From Aquabacterium sp. (GTDB lineage: Bacteria > Pseudomonadota > Gammaproteobacteria > Burkholderiales > Burkholderiaceae_C), in contig JAURXG010000434.1 in NCBI GenBank assembly GCA_030654555.1, positions 1 through 9,334 on the forward strand: a stretch of 9,334 nucleotides of DNA. The letters are read 5' to 3'. Below are positions 5,761 to 9,334 of the stretch, piece by piece (the first letter of the stretch is position 1; each line of letters starts with the position of its first letter). The position numbers were made by a program, and so were the translations under genes. The notes beneath the pieces were generated by a model, which worked only from the letters and a program-made list of their open reading frames with translations, was not told where the DNA came from and did no database searches.

Positions 5761-6844
5761 AAGGGGTGACTGAAAGGGCGGCTCGGCGCTGCTCGGGCGG
5801 CAGGTCTGCCAGGCGGCGCACCTCGGCATGGAAGCGGGCGAAGTCGCCACCCTGCTGCTGGAACAGGCGCTCGAAGCCCGGCACCAGGGCGTCGTAGGCG
5901 GCCTGCAGCGCCAGCGAGGCGTTGTTGGCCCGGGCGAACCAGGCATCGTAGCCGTTGAAGCCGGCCCAGGGCCCGTTGGCCTGGGCTTTCATCGCCGCGT
6001 GCTCGCTGCGCATGGTGGCCATCAGTTCGGCCTTGCGCTGGCGCTTGACGTCGTCGGGCTCACTGCCGGCGTACAGCGCGGCCAGCGCGGCGCGCGTGCG
6101 GCGCGTCAGGGCGCGGAAGTCGGCGCCGCGCTGCAGCGCGGCCGGGTCGTCGACCTGCCGGCCGATGGCCGCCTGCCAGCGCGCCAGCCCCAGCCGTTCG
6201 ACGGCCGTGGCGTACGACTCGTTGAAGGCGGTGTCGCCGCTGACGTACAGCACCTGGTGCGCCAGCTCGTGGAAGATCAGCCGCGCCAGCTGCGCCTCGC
6301 CCGCATTGACCAGGGTGTTGAGCAGCGGATCGCCACCGATCCAGTTGGTCCAGCCCAGCGTGCTGTAGGCCGGCACACCGTAGACGCTGACCTCCAGCCC
6401 CTGGTCGCGCAGCGCCTGGCCTTCGGCGTCGGCCGCGGCCCGGTCGAAGTAGCCGCGGTAGCCCACGCATCCCATCACCGGATAGCACCAGGTCTTGAGC
6501 GTGAGCGACAGCTCGGGCGCGGCCACCACGTTCCACACCGCGGCGTTGCGGCCGAGGTCGGCATAGCGGGTGTAGCTGGCGTTGTCGGGCAGGGCCAGTT
6601 CCTTCACCGCGAAGCGGCGCAGCTGCTGGGCCAGCGCCAGGCGGTCCTTCAAGGCGGGCGGTGTGTTGGGATCGGCCAGCCAGTCGTCGACCGGCCGGGC
6701 GCGCTGCATCAGGTCGACATGCCCGCTCACCGATTGGGTGTAGTAGCCCACGGTCGATCCCACCGAGGCGCAGCCGCTGCCCAGGCAGGCGGCCCCCAGG
6801 GCCACGGCCAGCGTGGCGGCGCTGCCCAGCGCGGCCCAGGTCAT
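5759..6844 (-). CDS. Lipoprotein zinc aminopeptidase (predicted aminopeptidase family, HExxH)
   Basis: Predicted zinc metallopeptidase of the uncharacterised 'predicted aminopeptidase' family (DUF2265/Aminopep), probably anchored to a membrane facing the periplasm. From the ATG, 361 residues: a hydrophobic leader (TWAALGSAATLAVALGAACL), a probable lipid-modified cysteine (Cys25 in LGSGCAS; the lipobox is imperfect), then the family stretch YYTQSVSGHVDLM. Metal ligands are visible: HELAH (192-196) in LARLIFHELAHQVLYVSGDT and a third ligand, Glu209, in FNESYATAVE. Also family-typical are LTLKTWCYPVMGCVGYRGYF and YGVPAYSTLGWTNWI. The start is uncertain: ATG 6844 has only a distant G-run upstream, while an in-frame GTG at 6862 would add Arg near the N-terminus, which suits an export signal better. 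It lies 25 (or 7) bp after the molybdoenzyme gene and 10 bp before the PHA-system gene. The substrate is unknown. Confidence 0.9.
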   Translation of the reverse strand: MTWAALGSAATLAVALGAACLGSGCASVGSTVGYYTQSVSGHVDLMQRARPVDDWLADPNTPPALKDRLALAQQLRRFAVKELALPDNASYTRYADLGRNAAVWNVVAAPELSLTLKTWCYPVMGCVGYRGYFDRAAADAEGQALRDQGLEVSVYGVPAYSTLGWTNWIGGDPLLNTLVNAGEAQLARLIFHELAHQVLYVSGDTAFNESYATAVERLGLARWQAAIGRQVDDPAALQRGADFRALTRRTRAALAALYAGSEPDDVKRQRKAELMATMRSEHAAMKAQANGPWAGFNGYDAWFARANNASLALQAAYDALVPGFERLFQQQGGDFARFHAEVRRLADLPPEQRRAALSVTP

Positions 6845-6869
6845 GACGCGACCGACCCCCACGGGCGGA

Positions 6870-8948
6870 TCAAGCCGGCGCCACCTCGACCAGGCAGTCG
6901 TAGAAGGTGGGGGCGCGGCCGATGTCGGTCAGGCGCTGGCTGGTCACTTCGTTGACGTTGGTGCCGGCCGCCCCCAGCTTGCGCCACCACACGCCCAGGC
7001 CGTTGACCACGCCGGGCCGTGCGCGCACGCCCACCGCGGCCTTGCAGTGGTAGCTGCCGCGGTCGTTGAACACGCGCACCATCACGCCGTCGGCAATGCC
7101 GCGCGCGGCGGCGTCGTCGGGGTGCATCTCCAGCAGCGGCTCGCCCTCGATGCTGCGCAGGCTCTTCACGTTGACGAAGCTGGAGTTGAGGAAATGCCGC
7201 GCCGGCGGCGAGATCATCGCCAGCGGGTAGCGCTGCGCCAGTGCCGGGGCCGAGGCCACGCTTTCGTAGGGCGGCACGTAGTCGGGCACACCCAGCCCGG
7301 GCGCGTTGACCACCACCTTGCCGTGCGGCGTCATGAAGCCGCCATCGGCGAACGGCAGCGCCGGCAGCGGCAGCTTGACCCAGCCCTGTTCGCGCAGCGC
7401 GTCGGGGTCGATGGCCGGCACGGCCTGGTGGGCCAGCTGCTCGTCGCTGTCGCTGAAGCAGGGGTCGGTGAAGCCCATCGCCGCGGCCAGCTCGCGGAAG
7501 ATCTGCGTGTTCGGCTTGGCCTCGCCCATCGGTGCCACGGCGGCGTGGTTGAACACCACGTAGGTGTGGCCGTAGCTGGTGTGCACGTCCAGGTGCTCCA
7601 GCTGGGTGGTGGCGGGCAGCACGTAGTCGGCGTGGTCGGCGGTGTCGGTGAGGAAATGCTCCAGCACCACGGTGAACAGGTCCTCGCGCTGGAAGCCGGC
7701 CACCACCTTGGGCGATTCGGGCGCCACCGCCACCGGGGTGCTGTTGTAGACCACCACCGCCTCGATCTTCGGCCCGAAGGCCGGCGAGCCCGCACGCAGC
7801 AGGTCGTCGCCGATGGAGGCCATGTTGATGGTGCGCGGCCGGCGGCCGGCCAGCAGGTCGGGCCGCTGCAGCGCGGCGGCATCGACGAAGCCGCGGAACC
7901 AGCCCGAGGCCGACAGCAGCAGCCCGCCGCCCTGCTGGCGCCAGGCGCCCGTCAGGCAGGGCAGCATCGCGATCAGCCGCACCGCATTGCCGCCTCCATG
8001 GCAGCGCTGCATGCCGTAGTTCAGCCGGATCGCCGCGGGCCGGGTGGTGGCGTAGTCGCGCGCCAGGCCCCGCACCTCGTCGGCGCTGACGCCGCAGGCC
8101 GCGGCGGTGCGCTCGGGGTCCCAGGCCAGCGCCTTCTCGCGCAGCGGCTCGAAGCCGTCGACATGGCGGGCGATGTAGTCCTCGTCCAGCCAGCCGTTGA
8201 CGATCAGCTGGTGCATCAGGCCCAGCGCCAGCGCGCCGTCGGTGCCGGGCTGCAGCGCCAGGTGCTGGTGGCACTTCTCGGCGGTCTCGGTGCGGCGCGG
8301 GTCGATGCAGACCAGCTTGGCGCCCTGGCGCTTGGCCTGCTGGGCGAAGGTCCAGAAGTGCAGGTTCGACGCGATCGAGTTGCTGCCCCAGATCAGGATC
8401 AGCTTGGCGTCGGTGTAGTGTTCCAGGTGCATGCCGAGCTTGCCGCCGTAGGTGGCGGCCAGCGCCTCGCCGCCGGCGCTGCTGCAGATGGTGCGGTCCA
8501 GCAGCGACGCGCCCAGGTGGTGGAAGAACCGGCGATCCATGCTCTCGCCCTGCAGCAGGCCCATGGTGCCGGCATAGCTGTAGGGCAGGATGGCCTGCGG
8601 ATCACGCGCGGCGATGGCCTTCAGCCGCTGCGCGATGTCGGCCAGCGCCGCCGCCCAGGTCACCGGCTCGAACTGCCCGCTGCCCTTGGGGCCCACGCGC
8701 TTGAGCGGGGTGAGCACGCGCTCGGGGTGGTAGCTGCGCTCGGCGTAGCGCGAAACCTTGGAGCACAGCGCGCCATGGGTGGGCGGGAGGTCGGGGTCGC
8801 CCGCCACCTTGATCACCCGGCCGGCCTGCACGGTGATCTTCAGCGCGCAGGTGTCGGGGCAGTCGTGCGGGCAGGCGCCGCGCACGGTGCGGGTGTCGGC
8901 GTGCATGTCGGCGGGCATGTCGGCGTGGGCCGGGGTAGTGGTGTCCAT
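6870..8948 (-). CDS. Molybdopterin- and 4Fe-4S-dependent oxidoreductase, single-subunit, substrate unknown
   Basis: Member of the DMSO-reductase superfamily, 692 residues. A 4Fe-4S motif, C26-x3-C30-x3-C34-x27-C62 (GACPHDCPDTCALK...GALC), opens the Molybdop_Fe4S4 domain (about 20-75). The large Mo-cofactor domain follows to about 500, with Cys155 in LLDRTICSSAGGEAL the likely molybdenum ligand, then LILIWGSNSIASNLHFW and CIDPRRTETAEKC. The C-terminal dinucleotide-binding domain (about 575-690) includes MISPPARHFLNSSF, LEMHPDDAAARGI and TDIGRAPTFYDCLVEVAP. There is no twin-arginine signal and no adjacent electron-transfer or membrane subunit, so it is probably cytoplasmic and uses a diffusible partner. 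The start is uncertain: Met1, Met11 and Met15 lie in a 12-bp triplicated stretch, and none has a clear Shine-Dalgarno. It is the first gene of a probable three-gene leftward transcript and is divergent from the substrate-binding protein gene. Reaction and substrate cannot be assigned. Confidence 0.93.
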   Translation of the reverse strand: MDTTTPAHADMPADMHADTRTVRGACPHDCPDTCALKITVQAGRVIKVAGDPDLPPTHGALCSKVSRYAERSYHPERVLTPLKRVGPKGSGQFEPVTWAAALADIAQRLKAIAARDPQAILPYSYAGTMGLLQGESMDRRFFHHLGASLLDRTICSSAGGEALAATYGGKLGMHLEHYTDAKLILIWGSNSIASNLHFWTFAQQAKRQGAKLVCIDPRRTETAEKCHQHLALQPGTDGALALGLMHQLIVNGWLDEDYIARHVDGFEPLREKALAWDPERTAAACGVSADEVRGLARDYATTRPAAIRLNYGMQRCHGGGNAVRLIAMLPCLTGAWRQQGGGLLLSASGWFRGFVDAAALQRPDLLAGRRPRTINMASIGDDLLRAGSPAFGPKIEAVVVYNSTPVAVAPESPKVVAGFQREDLFTVVLEHFLTDTADHADYVLPATTQLEHLDVHTSYGHTYVVFNHAAVAPMGEAKPNTQIFRELAAAMGFTDPCFSDSDEQLAHQAVPAIDPDALREQGWVKLPLPALPFADGGFMTPHGKVVVNAPGLGVPDYVPPYESVASAPALAQRYPLAMISPPARHFLNSSFVNVKSLRSIEGEPLLEMHPDDAAARGIADGVMVRVFNDRGSYHCKAAVGVRARPGVVNGLGVWWRKLGAAGTNVNEVTSQRLTDIGRAPTFYDCLVEVAPA
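8892..8927 (-). repeat. Three tandem 12-bp units in the 5' end of the molybdoenzyme gene
   Basis: On the minus strand the units CACGCCGACATG, CCCGCCGACATG and CACGCCGACACC follow one another without a gap and encode HADM-PADM-HADT (residues 8-19). The first two differ at one base; the third differs from the first at two bases of its last codon. The stretch precedes the 4Fe-4S domain, looks like a slippage product, and creates two extra in-frame ATG codons. Confidence 0.8.
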
Positions 8949-9092
8949 GCAAATACTATTGCACAGCGCAGGCGGGCGATACGCCGTCGCGGTGGCCGCG
9001 CGACAGCTTGGCGGGCGGTCTCAGGGCTGACCTGGGTCGTAACTTTGTGCACAACCGCTTAGGCTTGCGCACTTTTTTGCCGATACCGCGCC
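8949..9092. promoter_or_regulatory. Divergent region between the molybdoenzyme and substrate-binding protein genes
   Basis: The 144-bp gap has an A+T-rich patch (AAATACTATT, 8951-8960) directly before the molybdoenzyme ATG. On the minus strand it gives TAGTAT, a 4-of-6 match to a -10 element that would place the transcript start about at the ATG. No Shine-Dalgarno precedes either start. A run of six T lies at 9073-9078. A 6-bp stem (8986-8991 with 8999-9004) is also present. I cannot assign a firm -35/-10 pair on either strand. Confidence 0.4.
9045..9072. promoter_or_regulatory. Palindrome TTGTGCACAA with a repeated half, candidate operator
   Basis: TTGTGCACAA (9045-9054) is a perfect 10-bp palindrome. 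A near copy of its left part, TTGCGCAC (against TTGTGCAC), starts 20 bases further on (9065), about two helical turns away. The pair lies 21-48 bp before the start of the substrate-binding protein gene, where a repressor or activator would bind. No regulator is encoded in the window, and the assignment is inference. Confidence 0.3.
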
Positions 9093-9334
9093 ATGACCCG
9101 CTCTCTGAACCGCCGCAGTGCCCTTCACCACTTGGCCGGCCTGGGTGCGGCGCTGGGTGCGCCGGCCTTCGGCCAGGCCGACCGGCCCTTCGTGCTGGGC
9201 CAGTCGGCCGCCACCACCGGCCCGGCCGCGCAGCTGGGCATCCAGATGCACCAGGGTGCGCGGCTGTACTTCGACGCGATCAATGCCCAGGGCGGCGTGA
9301 GCGGCCGGCCGATCGAGCTGCGCCTGCTCGACGA
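9093..9334 (+). CDS. ABC transporter substrate-binding protein, branched-chain amino acid type (3' end outside window)
   Basis: Periplasmic solute-binding component of a Liv-type ABC importer; only the first 80 residues are visible. The N-terminus is a twin-arginine signal (SLNRRSALHHLAGLGAALG) with probable cleavage after Ala29 (FGQA-D). The mature protein then shows the Peripla_BP_6/LivK opening: FVLGQSAATTGPAAQLGIQM, the helix HQGARLYFDAINAQGGVSG, and RPIELRLLDD. In Burkholderiales this family is greatly expanded and takes up amino acids, aromatic acids, urea or amides, so the ligand cannot be guessed. The ATG at 9093 is chosen because the signal peptide begins there; no good Shine-Dalgarno precedes it. 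It is divergent from the molybdoenzyme gene, with a candidate operator in between. The frame is open to the window edge. Confidence 0.9.
   Translation, partial: MTRSLNRRSALHHLAGLGAALGAPAFGQADRPFVLGQSAATTGPAAQLGIQMHQGARLYFDAINAQGGVSGRPIELRLLD

Noticed and set aside
5749..5946. Upstream extension of the PHA-system protein to an ATG at 5946
   Set aside because: The extension lies wholly inside the aminopeptidase gene in another frame and is Arg/Ser/Pro-rich. The conserved protein starts at 5748 behind a good Shine-Dalgarno.
8986..9004. GTCGCG/CGCGAC hairpin in the molybdoenzyme/transporter gap
   Set aside because: A 6-bp GC stem with a 7-base loop is common by chance at this G+C content, and nothing around it supports a role.
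6813..9062. 749-codon plus-strand open frame opposite the molybdoenzyme gene
   Set aside because: The minus-strand gene has the full set of cluster and cofactor motifs. The antisense product is low-complexity His/Gly/Val/Ala and reflects base composition.
1..9334. CRISPR, insertion sequence, prophage, toxin-antitoxin or RNA gene
   Set aside because: No regularly spaced repeats, transposase or integrase motifs, tRNA cloverleaf or rRNA sequence are seen, and composition is even across the window.

Overview
The window is about 70% G+C, has almost no non-coding DNA, and every recognisable protein resembles its betaproteobacterial counterpart. I read it as chromosomal DNA of a Burkholderiales bacterium of the Rubrivivax/Ideonella/Leptothrix kind. 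The order is inferred from protein style and from the proS/rppH/lytic transglycosylase arrangement; the genus cannot be fixed from this piece. There is no sign of a mobile element, CRISPR array, tRNA or rRNA. No gene-free stretch reaches 300 bases; the longest gaps are about 160 bp (2691-2851), 124 bp (5002-5125) and 144 bp (8949-9092), and all three separate divergent genes.

Left third (1-3526), housekeeping. The 3' end of ubiX (flavin prenyltransferase) runs rightward and meets a leftward pair, proS (prolyl-tRNA synthetase) followed by a small secreted lytic transglycosylase whose start overlaps the proS stop in an ATGA. Divergent from proS is rppH (RNA 5' pyrophosphohydrolase), with an Asp/His-rich C-terminal tail. 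In the proS leader there is a possible 23-codon, proline-rich reading frame that ends exactly on the proS start codon. It is the most intriguing unexplained signal here, but it is unproven and G+C-rich DNA tends to produce proline codons.

Middle (3540-5748), acyl-CoA and storage-lipid genes. A WS/DGAT-type acyltransferase runs leftward and a bacterial acyl-CoA-binding protein runs rightward from a shared 124-bp region. The acyl-CoA-binding protein converges on a polyhydroxyalkanoate-system protein. The two stop codons of that convergent pair lie in the arms of a perfect 8-bp inverted repeat. All three genes have strong AGGAGA ribosome binding sites. Together they could carry acyl-CoA toward neutral lipid or PHA inclusions; this is inferred from neighbourhood.

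Right third (5759-9334). Reading leftward, a single-subunit, apparently cytoplasmic molybdopterin/4Fe-4S oxidoreductase is followed by a lipoprotein zinc aminopeptidase (HExxH) and then the PHA-system protein, with gaps of about 25 (or 7) and 10 bp, so the three probably share a transcript. Divergent from the oxidoreductase, a Tat-exported branched-chain-amino-acid-type substrate-binding protein begins and is cut by the window edge. Its leader holds a perfect TTGTGCACAA palindrome.

I see no wholly new multi-gene system. The items worth follow-up are the proS leader frame, the acyl-CoA/lipid neighbourhood, and the three-gene molybdoenzyme transcript.
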